DNA of 64,000 nt from Undaria pinnatifida (Eukaryota; Sar; Phaeophyceae; Laminariales; Alariaceae), in the NCBI GenBank assembly GCA_012845835.1, contig JABAKD010000023.1, positions 22,507,108 through 22,571,107 on the forward strand. The letters run 5' to 3'. The notes below the pieces were generated by a model. It made no database searches. It was not told the origin of the DNA and worked only from the letters and a program-made list of their open reading frames with translations. Below, piece after piece: positions 9,315-20,205 of this stretch. Position 1 is the stretch's first letter. Each line of letters begins with the position of its first letter. The position numbers and the translations under genes were made by a program.

Positions 9315-12300
9315 TCCTACTAGTGTTACTACTACCCATACTACTACAATTAGTACAACTATTACTAGCAGTACCACTACTAGTACTACTCTCACTACTA
9401 CCACGACTCCAAGTACTACTACTGGGGCTATTAGTACTACTACTAATACTACCACTACTATTTCTACTACCATTACTACTAGTACTACTACTAATAGGAC
9501 TACTGCTCCTACTACCCCCAACTACATTCTGGGGTAAGGTACTAGTATTAACCCTCGTACTCCTAGTACTCCTACTGTACTTGGTACTCGTGGAAGTATG
9601 GCTGTTAGTAAAGTAGCACTAGTAGTACTAGAAGTACTGGTAATACTATTGTTCACAATTACTTGTAGCAGTACTACTGGCACTAGTTGGACTACCTGGT
9701 AGTTGTAGCAATAGTAATGTTGGCAGTAGTAGTAGCAGGAGTAGCATTTTTAGTAGTAGTACTAGTAGTAGTAAAAGTTGTATACCGGAAAAAATACTAC
9801 ACCTGGTACTACGATTACTGGTACTACATCTATTGGTACAACAACTACTACTCGTATTACGAAGTACCTGGTAGCAGTAGCAGTAAGAGTAATACCGGTA
9901 CCACTAGTAGCAGTAGAAGCTATAGTAGTCCAAGTAGCAGTAGTAGTACTAGTAGTAACACTAGTAGCAGTAGAGGTAGTACTAGTGATAGTACCGGTAG
10001 TAGCAGCACCTGACGTAGTAGTTGTATACCGTATACAACTACTCCTACTAGTAATACTACTACCGATACTACTACTAGTACTCCTAGTACTACTACTAGA
10101 ACTACTACTCACATAACTATAACTAGTGCTACTACTACCACTACTAGTACTACTAGTATCCTTAGTACTAGTAGTAGTACTATTAAGAGTAGTAGGGCTA
10201 GTATTAATTGTAGAAGTAGCACTAGTAGTAGTACTAGTAGCAGTACATGTAGTAGTACTATTTCTTACTAATTGTAGCAGTACTACTAGCACTAGTTGTC
10301 CTTGTTGTTCTGGTAGTAAAAATATTAACGTTAGCGGTAGCGGCAGCAGCAGCAGTAGTACTATTATTAGTAGTAGAAGCAGTAGCAGCGGTTGTATAGC
10401 AGTAGTAGTACCAAAAGTATTAGTACTAGTAGTAAAAGTTGTATACCGTATACAACTATTACTAGAACTATTACTACTGGTACTACAACTATTGGTACTA
10501 CAACTACTACTAGTAGCAGTAGAAGTACTAGAAACAGCAGTAGTTGTATACCGTGTAAAACTAACTACTACCAGTATTACTACTACCGACGCTACTACAA
10601 TAAGTAATACAACTACTACTCCTAGTACTACTAGTAGTAGTTGTATCTAGTTGTATACCGCATAAAACTACCACTGGTATTACTTCTAACGATACTACTG
10701 CAACTAGTGCTACAACTACTACCACCATTGCTGCTACTAGGACTACTACCGGTACTACAACCATTGGTGCTACAACAATTACGTCAACTATTAGGTAGAA
10801 GGAGGAGGAATAGGAGGAGTAGTGGCAGTAGTAGTACTACCAGCACTTGTAGCAGTAGTATTACTAGTAGTCGTGGTAGCGGTAGTAGTACTAGTAGGAG
10901 TAAAAGTAGTAGCAGTACTGGTAGTAGTAGCACTAGTAGGAGTAATTGTATACCGTATACAACTACTCCTACCAGTATTACTACTACCGATACTACTCTT
11001 ACTACTACCACGACTCCTAGTACTACTGGTGCTATAATTATTAGTACTACTAGTACTACCACTACTAATACTACTACCATTACTACTAGTACTACTGATA
11101 GGACTACTACTCCTAAAACTATTACATTTGCTACTACTACCACTAACGAGATTCTGGGGTAAGGTACTAGTATTAACCCTCGTACTCCTGGTACTACTAG
11201 TGTACTTAGTAGTTGTAGTAGTGTGGCTGGTAAAAGTAGCACTAGTAGTACTATTAATAGTAGTACTTGTAATACTACTTTTCACAATTAATAGTAGCAG
11301 TACCACTGGCACTAGTTGGACTACCTGGTAGTTGTAGCAATAGAAATGTTAGCGGTAGTAGTAGCAGGAGTAGGATTACTAATAGTAGTACTACTAGAAG
11401 AAGTTGTATACCGTATACAAATACTACACCTGGTACTACTGTTACTGGTACTACCACTGTTGGTACTACAACTATTACTTGTACTACGAAGTAGCAGTAG
11501 TAGTAAGAGTACTACCAGTACCACTAGAAGTAGAAGTATTAGTAGTCGTAGTGGCAGTAGTGGTACTAGTAGTAACACTAGTAGCAGTAGAAGTAGTACT
11601 AGTAGTAGTACTGGTAGTAGTAGCACCTGTAGTAGGAGTTGTATGCCGTATTCAACTGCTCCTACTCCTAGTATCACTACTACCGATACTACTACTCTTA
11701 CTACTATTACTACTAGTACTACCACTAGAACTCCTACTCCCAGAACTAATAGTAGTGCTACTACCACTACTAGTACTACTACTGCTACTAGCTTTTAGAG
11801 TAAAGTACTATTGATAGTACTAACACTATCCTTAGTGCTACTAGTCTGCCGAGTACAAGTAGTGGTACTAGCAGTAGGGCTAGCAGTCAAAGCACTAGTA
11901 GTAGTACTAGTAGCAGTACTTGTAGTACTAGTTGTCATTAATAATAGTAGTACTACTAGCACTAGTTGTACTAGTTTTCTAGTAGAAGAAATAGTAACGT
12001 TAGCAGTAGCAGTAGCAGCACTAGTAGTACTGGTAGTAGTAGAACTTCTAGCAGTAGTCGTACAGCGGGAGTAGTGCTAGCAGCAGCAGTACCAAAAGTA
12101 GTGCTACGAGTGGAAGTTGCATACCGTACCAGCTATACAACTACTCCTAGTACCATTACTACTGGTATTACAACCATTGGTACTACAACTACTGCTAGTG
12201 CTACGAAGTATTAGTAGTAGCAGTAGTAGTGCTACCAGTACTGCTAGTAGCAGTAGAAGTACTACTAACGGCAGTAGTAGTTGTACCGTGCAAATCTAAC

Positions 12301-13269
12301 TACTAGTATTACTACTCCTGATACTACTACAATAAGTACTACAACCACTCCTAGTACCACTAGTAGTTCGTACGAGTAGTTGTATCTAGTTGTACAGAGT
12401 ATGAAACTACTCCTGGTATCACTACCAACGATACTACAACTAGTACTACAACTACTACTACCACTGCTGCTACTAGTGCTACTACTAGTACTACTACTAT
12501 TACTACTAGTAGTACTACTACTGCTACTCCTGCAACTATTGCTTATGCTACTACCATTACTAGAGTAGTACTACGAAAGTACTACTAGATTTTAGGGTAA
12601 AGTATAAGTACCAGCCCTATCCTTAGTAATACTGGTGTACTGAGTAGGAGCAGTAGTACTAGTAGCAGGGCTAGTAGTAGAAGTAGCACTAGTTGTTGTA
12701 TAGTGGTAGTACCAACAGTAGTAGTAATAGCAGAAGTTATACCGTGTTCAACTACTAATCGTGGTACTACAACCACCAAGTAGTAGTAGTATTAGGAGTA
12801 GTGGCAGTAGTAGCACTACCAGCACTAGTAGCAGTAGTACTAGTAGTCGCAGTAGCAATAGGCATAGCACTACGAGTAGTAGTAGTACTAGTAGGAGTAA
12901 AAGTAGTACTAGCAGTAGTAGTACCGATAGCAGTAGCACTAGTAGTAGCAGTTGTTTACCGTATAAAGCTACTATTAACAGTATTCCTACTACCGATACT
13001 GCTGCAATTAGTACTAAAACTACTACTGCTTCTACTAGTACTACTACCACTACGATTACTACTACTAGTACTGCTACTAGTACTCCTGCTGGTGTTACTA
13101 TTACTATTACTACTACTAGTAGTAGTAGTAGTACTACTAGTAGTACTACTACTACTACTACTGGAACTATTGCTAGTGCTACTACTACCACTTCTAACAC
13201 AGCTACTGCTAGTACTACGAAATATAGAGGTGAATAACTAGTACTAACTGGTGGTACTACTAGTGCTAG

Positions 13270-13605
13270 TAGTACCGCTACTATAAAAGAGTAAATAGTA
13301 CTACTACCAGTACTAAGTACACTAATAAAAAAAATATTAGTACTAGGGATATAAAAGAGTAAATAGTACTACTACCAGTACTAAGTACACTAATAAAAAA
13401 AATATTAGTACCTAGTACTAATATTTTTTTTATTAGTGTACTTAGTACTGGTAGTAGTACTATTTACTCTTTTATAGTAGCGGTACTACTAGCACTAGTA
13501 GTACCTATCCCTAGTACTAATATTTTTTTTATTAGTGTACTTAGTACTGGTAGTAGTACTATTTACTCTTTTATAGTAGCGATACTACTAGCACTAGTAG
13601 TACCA
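13270..13605. repeat. Nested long inverted repeat (two direct units facing two inverted units)
   Basis: A unit starting ATAAAAGAGTAAATAGTACT and ending in TAATAAAAAAAATATTAG is present twice in direct order (about 13285-13345 and 13350-13408). It is followed immediately by two copies in inverse order (about 13412-13475 and 13510-13575). The two halves are almost perfect reverse complements around about 13409, so the segment can form a long hairpin or cruciform. No coding content. Confidence 0.85.
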
Positions 13606-13999
13606 CCAAGTAGTAGTAGTAAGTATAAGTAGTACTATTACTTCTACTGGTAGTAGCAGCACTAGTAGTAGTTGTATACCATAAGAAACTACTACTACTA
13701 CTACTACTACTACTACTGATACAACTACAATTAGTACTACAACTACTAGTACTACTATCTCTACTACTACTACTACTACTACTTAGGATAAGGTACTACT
13801 ACTAACCCTAACCCTAGTACTACATTTCTTAGTACTAGTAGTAGTACTAGTAGTAGGACTAGTAGTAGAAGTAGCACTAGCAGTAGTACTAGTAGCAGTA
13901 CTTGTAGTTTTAGTAGTACTAGTAGTACTAGTAGTAGTTCCTCCCGCTTGAGCAAAGTCGGTTCTGGGAGCTGAAAATAAGCGGTGTAGCGGTAGGCAG

Positions 14000-14960
14000 A
14001 GTGATGAGGTCGTCAACATCAGATGCTCTAGACAGAATGATGAGGAGCAGACAGCCTTATGGCGGGGAGAGACCTCCTCGGCTCAGGGCGGCGTCGGAAC
14101 GAAAATTGAGAGTGATAGCTCTAGTCAGGCTTTCAGAATATAAGAACAGCAAACAGTCGAGACCGAATTATGATGATTTGACACCTTGGAATCCGAGAGA
14201 GACCTCTTGGGTGCCTAATACCAGTCGAGCAGAAGAAAAGAGACCTCCCTCTAGACAGTGAGAACGATAAGAGTGGTGGGTCTAGTCAGGCTTTCAAGAG
14301 TGCAGAAAAGCGAACATTCGAGACCAAATTATGATGATCTGACACATTTGAATGCGAGAGAGACCTCTCCCGAGCCTAGTATTAGGCGAGCAGAAATAAA
14401 GATACTTGCTCTAGACAGAGTGAGAAAAAGAAAAGTGGTAGCTCTAGTCAGGCTTTCAGAGTGCAGAACAGCAAACATTCGAGACCGAATTATGATGATC
14501 TGACACCTTTGAATACAAGAGAGACCTCTCGGTAGCCTAGTGCTAGGCGAGCGGGAAAAAAGATAACTTGCTCTAGACAGAGTGAGAACTTTAGAACACC
14601 CACGGTTTTAGACATGATTGTGAGGGACTGACAAAGTTCACTCAGGGAGAGACCTCCCCGGTGGAAGACACCTTAGGATCGGGAAAGAAGCGTAGACAGA
14701 GTTAGGAAAATCAGGACAGCAAAACTTGTAGACAGAATTATGATATCCTGACGGCCCAGAGCCCAGGAGGGTCCTCCCGGTCGCAGGGCACGTTCCGTAG
14801 GAAAGAAAAGAAAGGTAGCTCTAGACAGAGCTGCATAGGCCAAACAGTCGAAATTCTGGACAGAGCTACGATGATTTGACACCCCTGTTTCCGAGGAGAC
14901 CTTTCGGGAAAGGGGTACGCATTTGCACCCTGCGCAAGAGAGACCTGGGAGATAGGATCG
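14000..14960. repeat. Seven-copy diverged tandem repeat, unit about 115-160 bp
   Basis: The core GAATTATGATGATCTGACAC recurs with variation at about 14034, 14165, 14326, 14486, 14610, 14726 and 14864. Each copy is followed by GAGAGACCTC and mostly by a short hairpin-forming stretch and CTCTAGACAGAGTGAGA. The array lies immediately upstream of the DIRS-like element and may be its 5' non-coding region, but no border is visible. Open frames through it are not conserved between units. Confidence 0.75.
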
Positions 14961-15264
14961 ATGCAATGCTGGCGAGAATCCTCAAAAGCAATGAAAAGAA
15001 GCGAGACCGCAAAATAAAAAATCCTATACGAGTCCTTAGTACAGGTAGCACCTATAGATGGAGTACAACCTTACCACAGCCAGCCGCAAACACGCCAAAA
15101 ACGCTGCAAAGAGGCTAAACAAGCAAGAGTTGCCGAACTGAACTGTAATGGAATCAAACCGAAGCATCGATGGCAAGCCAAGCACAGGATCTCACACCAA
15201 GAAGCAAATCATTCGCGGGGTGGCAGAGACGTGTACATAGCTGTTACACGTAAGAGAGGGTAGT

Positions 15265-16660
15265 GTGGGAAACGTGGCCGTCGGCATCGGAGGCACTCTG
15301 GTGTCACCGCTGTCCGTCGACCAGGTCAAACGCTACTTTGGGGACGTCAGAGGTTTTCCAGAAATTGACGAGCTCATAAGCATCATCCAGAACGGCGTTC
15401 TAGTAAATTCGACAGTCACAAACCGTGACCCAACCAGAGCCGTGCAGTATGGTAATCACAGTGGTGTACGAGAGCACATGGACTTGGTGTGGGAAAAGTT
15501 GTTCGATGACATTCGACGAAATCGGGAAGTTGTGTTCAACAGAGGTTCAGCGTCGTTGATCAAGGGCCTACGTGTGGCACCCCTTGGTGCAGTTGTTACA
15601 CACAAAGTAAGAATTATCAACGACTACTATTTTGGCGTACAAGCAGCCAGAGGAGAGAAGAGAAGATTGAACAAAGATACACATACGGAAGAAGTGCCGA
15701 AACGCCTCTGCGGGCAAGCTCTTCCAACAATATTACAGGCGCTAACCAATCTCCGAATAAGGTTCCCTCAAAAACGATTTTTGTTGGCAAAGGCACATGT
15801 AACGGATGCGTTTAAGAATGTGAAAGTAACACCCCATCGGGCACAGAACTTTTGCTACATGGTGGATGCTTTGGTGTCAGATTTTAGGCTTACTCTTGGG
15901 TGGGCGGCTTCACCTGGGTACTGGGGTCTCATGGCCTCAGCTGCCGAACACGCTCACTGCAATACCACTGTAGAGAATGCGCTTATTTTACCCGAAGGAA
16001 AAGCAATGATGTCGCATGTCAAATTGTAGACCCGTGGGAAACCGGGAAACTCACTCAAATCCCGCCTGGAGTGAAAGTGACCGCACTCCATAAGGGGGGA
16101 CCCAATGAGTCCTTTACACCGGTTAATGTTGACGACTTTATCATGGCAAGCGTTCACTTCGACTCATTCGATCAAACGGCCCTTGTAGCTTTGGCTTCCC
16201 TCGCCTCGGATCACGTGAGACTATTTGGATAAGGAGAGAAAGACGAAGTGCCTATATTGGCACCAGCAAAGAGCACTGATTGGAATTCAATCGTAGACGC
16301 GCTCGGTTTTACCATCAACACGCACACTATGCGGATCTCGATTGCCAAAGAGAGGGTAAATGCCATCCGAGACACATTAGATAAGGACTGGCCAAGGCCA
16401 AAGCAGTATTCGCGACCGCAGGACGTGTTGAGTATGGCGGGCAAATTGTGGAACCTAACATACGTAGTAAGAGCAGGTGAACATTTTGTTTGGCAGCTTT
16501 TGCGTCCGACTGATCTGCACAAAAACACCAAATCCAAAAAACGGACGCAGAACGTCGTGAAGCTCGGTTGGGAGTTCCACAATGACATTGCCTTTTGGAA
16601 ATGGGTAATTGACCAGCAGCTGGTAGGCGATGGGCAGTCACTCGGAGCAAAAATCTTTAC
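15265..16660 (+). pseudogene. Reverse transcriptase of the DIRS-like element, broken
   Basis: The first block (15265-16029) carries recognisable DIRS-type RT segments: LIKGLRVAPLGAVV, KVRIINDYYFG and the first catalytic region HVTDAFKNVKV. A frame change near 16010 moves the reading to the frame of 15900-16232, which holds the NVDDFI active-site block (normally F/YxDD, here N in the aromatic position) at about 16130. A TAA at 16230-16232 then interrupts, and the same frame continues through the thumb-like segment PQDVLSMAGKLWN to about 16750. Family is supported by the RT-RNase H-recombinase order. With at least one frame change and one nonsense codon this copy cannot make a full enzyme. Confidence 0.8.
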
Positions 16661-16669
16661 GCACGTAGA

Positions 16670-17292
16670 AAGGCTTCCCTCACGACGGTATTATTCAGAC
16701 GCGAGTTTTACGGCAGTAGGCGGGTTTTGCCCCGAGAGTGTACTGGAGATATGACCTGAACATTAACCTGTCGCAGTTATTAAAAGACCAGACCGTAACT
16801 AGCGGACAAGAAGCAATCATAATTAACCTACTCGAACTTTGTGGCATGGTATTGACAGCGTTTGTGACCCAAGTTATCTTGCAAGACAGACCAGAAACCA
16901 AGGGAGACCCAGTGCTGTTGAGAGGAGAGAATGTTACCGTCGTGTCGTGGGTTAACAGGTGTGGCGGATCGTGCGACAAACGCGCTTCTTTAGCTATGAG
17001 ATTACTGAGCAGACTTGAAATCACGAGCGGTTGGAGTCATGCACCCAAACATATCCCGGGAGTGAAGAACGTAATAGCCGACGGAATTTCTACATGGCCG
17101 AAAAACGAGATTGCTAGCAACCTGCGGTCGTTAGTGACAGAAGAGTGGAAAGAACAGGACATCGGTGACAGCGGCCGCGTTTTTTTTATACAATGCCACA
17201 ACCCGTATTTCTCGATGAGTACATTGATGGCAAGGTATGGAACGCAATGCCCTGAAATGCGAAAACATGGATATGTGCCAACCAATCGCTAA
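16670..17292 (+). pseudogene. RNase H domain of the DIRS-like element, broken
   Basis: The domain begins with YYSDASFTAVGGF (first catalytic aspartate) at about 16690, then changes frame near 16740. It continues with the NLLELCGMVL glutamate block, a VVSWVNRCGG segment and the closing HIPGVKNVIADGIS block with the last aspartate at about 17060-17100. These are the DIRS-family RNase H signatures. The product would remove RNA from the RNA-DNA hybrid. The single frame change is the visible lesion, and the frame ends with a stop at 17290-17292. Confidence 0.75.
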
Positions 17293-17984
17293 GCAGGAAC
17301 ACATGCTGGAGAGAGAGGAAATGCGGGCGAAGTGACAGACTGGTCGAGACCCTTGCGCTAGCCTCGGTTGGAGGAAGCACGCAGAAGGTGTACTGGTCGA
17401 AATGGCAAACCCGGTGTTGCATGAGAGCGATAGAAGGCAAGAGTCCTTGGTTGGCAGAAAAGCATGGGGTAGACGCAGCAGTAAAGGCGTTGACAAATTT
17501 CATGGCCCTGAGATGTTTAGCGTTCAAAAACCAAAGCCAAACGATCCGAGAATGTTTAGCCGCGAGAAAGTATTTCCACAAAATGTTTGCGGGGTGAGAG
17601 TTGCCTACGTCCCACTGCATGGTGCTTGCGGTAGGAAAAGGAATCGATAGAGCGCACGGAAAGTCTGACGTACGCCCCCGGGTTAGGATGCCACTCATGC
17701 GGAATATGTTAGCAGAAGGGATGGATAGGGTCATCGAGGTAGGACCGGAGAAATCGGTAATCTGGCGCGGACTTGCTTTGTCATTTCATATTTTGTGTCG
17801 AGCCTCTGAAATTCAGGCCTACGGTAACGGACTCGTGCACCCTGACTTCTGCCTCACTAGAAGAGACTTGGTTTTCTTTGCCGGAGCTTTCCAACTCCCG
17901 TGGGAGGACAGGAGAACCGCAGACAGAGTAGAAGTGACGTTCCGTGCGTCGAAATCAGACAACACAAGGTTGTACACCCCGGAC

Positions 17985-18445
17985 GGATCAGCTCACCGTA
18001 GCTTGAGTTAGCTCTTTTCGACGGTAGCTCGCCGGTGAGCTACGGGAGCTACATGAGCTGCACATGTTTTCCCGGCTTGAGATACAGAAGGTAGCTCATC
18101 TGCACATGTTTTGGAAGGGTGAGCTACAGCCGATAGATCATCAGCACATATTTGCCCAGGATGAGCTATACGAGCTACATGAGCTAGATCAGATGGCCCT
18201 GGATGAGCTATAGGAGCTACATGATCCGCATATGTTTCCAATGTTTAAGCTACAGGCGATAGCTCATCTGCACACGTTTTCAAAGGGTGACCTATAGTCG
18301 ATAGCTCATCTGCACATGTTTTCAAAGCTTGAGCTATAGACGATAGCTCATCTGCACATGTTTTCGACGCTTGAGCTATAGACGATATCTCATCCGCTCA
18401 TGTTTCGAGGTCGTGAGCTACAAGAGCTACACGAGCTAGCTCATG
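17985..18445. repeat. Left subterminal repeat array of the hAT element
   Basis: About ten imperfect copies of a 40-bp block with core GATAGCTCATCTGCACATGT followed by a short spacer and TTGAGCTATAG. Each block contains AGCT-centred short palindromes. Such arrays are typical transposase-binding regions of hAT elements. The long antisense frame through it (18008-18241) is a by-product of the repeats. Confidence 0.85.
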
Positions 18446-18722
18446 AGCTGCTACTAATTTCATGTACGAGCATATACACACCATGACAACACAAACATCC
18501 ATATATATTTATGAACGAGATCGGAGCTTTTTCTATTCTTAATATGCCAGATAGATAAACAGAGTACCGGTGGATTTGTTTTTTCAGCACAACCATAACC
18601 ATCAACCAAGCCCATGCACCACCCGATCAGGTACAACTCAACTCAACTCAATCGAGGCACCTGCCACCCACAAACAGAGCTCGCACGCATACACATACAA
18701 CACCACACAACACGCCTAGCAT

Positions 18723-19154
18723 GACCTACTCTCGTTTTGGGCCAACGAGGGGCAGTCGATCTACTCGAACATGGCCCGCGTGGCTCGCGTACTGCTCTCT
18801 GTGCCGGCGTCTTCTGCCGTCCTGGAGAGGGACTTTAGCACGGCCGGGCGTCTCATCACGGGTTCCCGGAGCAGCCTATCCGCGGCCCGCGCGGAGATGG
18901 TCATGTTCCTCAACGGAAACATCAAACACATTCCCATTGAAGTGCCGGATCTCTCAATTGAGCAGGCGCTCCAGGCGGTACCTCGCCGTCTCTCCAACCC
19001 GAAGGCGGAGGTGGCCGCCCTTTCCGCGGGCGAGGCGGGATCTGCGGGCGAAGCGGGCGTGGACGCCCGCTACGATGCGTACGCAGGGGAGGCGGGTCTG
19101 CGGGCGAAGATGGCGTTAACGCCGGCTGCGGCGACTCCGCAGGGGAAGGCTTGA
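18723..19154 (+). pseudogene. hAT transposase C-terminal dimerisation domain fragment
   Basis: Reading from DLLSFWANEG at about 18723, the frame continues through the hAT family C-terminal block with MARVARVLLSVPASSAVLER and FSTAGRLITGSRSSL, then a region with FLNGN. This is the conserved hATC segment that mediates dimerisation and closes the RNase H-like fold in full transposases. An acceptor-like CCTAG lies just upstream, so it was probably the last exon. A low-complexity tail rich in Ala, Gly and Glu follows to a stop at 19154. The DDE core and the BED zinc finger are absent from the element. Confidence 0.8.
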
Positions 19155-19685
19155 ACTAGAAGCCTTGAGAATGAATGGGGGGCAGCGGTAGATCTTCTGT
19201 GCTGCTGTTGTGTATCTGCTTGTTCGTCTCGTTTTTGATTTTTTTTGGGCGATGCAGATGATGTTTTTCTTTTTGCCTCTGCGTTGTTTTTTTCGCACCT
19301 TGTGGTAGGCTACGCGAAGCCGTGTTGGAGGGATGGGGATGCACGGATTTCAAATGCTGCTGCTGTGTGTCAATATGGCCGCAATGACTACTGCTACTGT
19401 TATGCGTTCAATGAAGTTAAATGCTAATGCTGTGATATGCGTAGGAAGTACGGTCTTAATATCAATATACCAGGTATTAATATCAGCTACAGCAGCATAC
19501 CAGGTATACTTTTTTTGACGCTGAAAGGGAGTACGATACTGTCGCACGTACCGACGTTGAAGTTTGGCCTGGATGGTGAGCTGTATAACCTACATTCGCA
19601 CTCGTCCCGGAGGCCAGGTTTGTTCATCTACACATCCAACCACCAGCATGTTTTGCCCTGAAAGAGCTTCAATGACTTACGTACA
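19155..19685. other. hAT element interior, no gene seen
   Basis: About 530 bases between the domain fragment and the right array. It contains T-runs and a short duplicated ACCAGGTAT motif near 19470 and 19500. No coding signal was found. Confidence 0.5.
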
Positions 19686-20205
19686 TGCGCTAGCTCATGG
19701 GGTGAGCTGTAGAGGATAGCTCATCTGCACATGTTTTGAACGCTTGAGCTATAGAGGATAGCTCACCTGCACATGTTTTGCCGGCTTGAGCTATAGACGA
19801 TAGCTCATGTGCACATATTTTCAAAGCTTGAGCTATACAGGATAGCTCATCCGCACATATTTCACCAAGGTGAGCTAAAAGAGCTACATGGGCTAGCTCA
19901 TTTGTCCCGAATGAGCTATATGAGCTACATGAGCTGCACATATTTCCCCGGCTTGAGCTATAGGCGATAGCTTATCTGCATATGTTTTGGAAGGGTGATC
20001 TATCATCGATAGCTCATCTGCACATGTTTGCCCGGGATGAGCTATACGAGCTACATGAGCCAGCTCATTTGGCCCTGGATGAGCTATAGGAGCTACATGA
20101 TCCGCACATATTTTCAATGCTTGAGCTATAGGCGATAGCTCATCTGCACATGTTTTGAGCGCGTGAGCTACACACGATGGATGAGCTAGCTCATGAGCTG
20201 CCCGG
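19686..20205. repeat. Right subterminal repeat array of the hAT element
   Basis: Same 40-bp block as in the left array (AGCTCATCTGCACATGTTTT core), about eleven imperfect copies, up to the right terminus. Antisense frames such as 19893-20555 read through the repeats and are not genes. Confidence 0.85.

Larger units (their letters stand above)
4166..13965. repeat. Giant degenerate AGT/ACT trinucleotide tract built from serial inverted repeats
   Basis: Nearly the whole span is written in three-base steps of the form A/T-G/C-T (AGT, ACT, AGC, ACC, TGT). Runs rich in AGT alternate with runs rich in ACT, the reverse complement. Many AGT-to-ACT switches sit on the 19-bp near-palindrome GTTGTATACCGTATACAAC, seen exactly or with one or two changes near 4292, 7226, 8722, 9181, 10021, 10438, 10946 and 11403. 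A higher-order unit marked by CTGGGGTAAGGTACTAG recurs near 5127, 7476, 9530 and 11156. Open frames of serine, threonine, leucine or valine on both strands follow from the three-base period and are not genes. Insertions interrupt it at 5370-6492, about 7567-7930, 8461-8622 and 9214-9314. Confidence 0.9.

Noticed and set aside
4166-13241. Many open frames of 60-240 residues rich in Ser/Thr, Val/Leu or Tyr on both strands
   Set aside because: They follow from the three-base period of AGT/ACT DNA, occur in several frames at once, are not kept between higher-order copies and contain no domain.
13785-13825. CTAACCCTAACCCTAG as a telomere-like repeat
   Set aside because: Only two units within the trinucleotide tract. 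No extended array, so not evidence for an internal telomere.
14150-14500. C/D-box snoRNA cluster suggested by ATGATGA and CTGA boxes
   Set aside because: The C-like and D-like boxes are directly adjacent and not at opposite ends of a 60-100 base RNA, and no terminal stem is seen.
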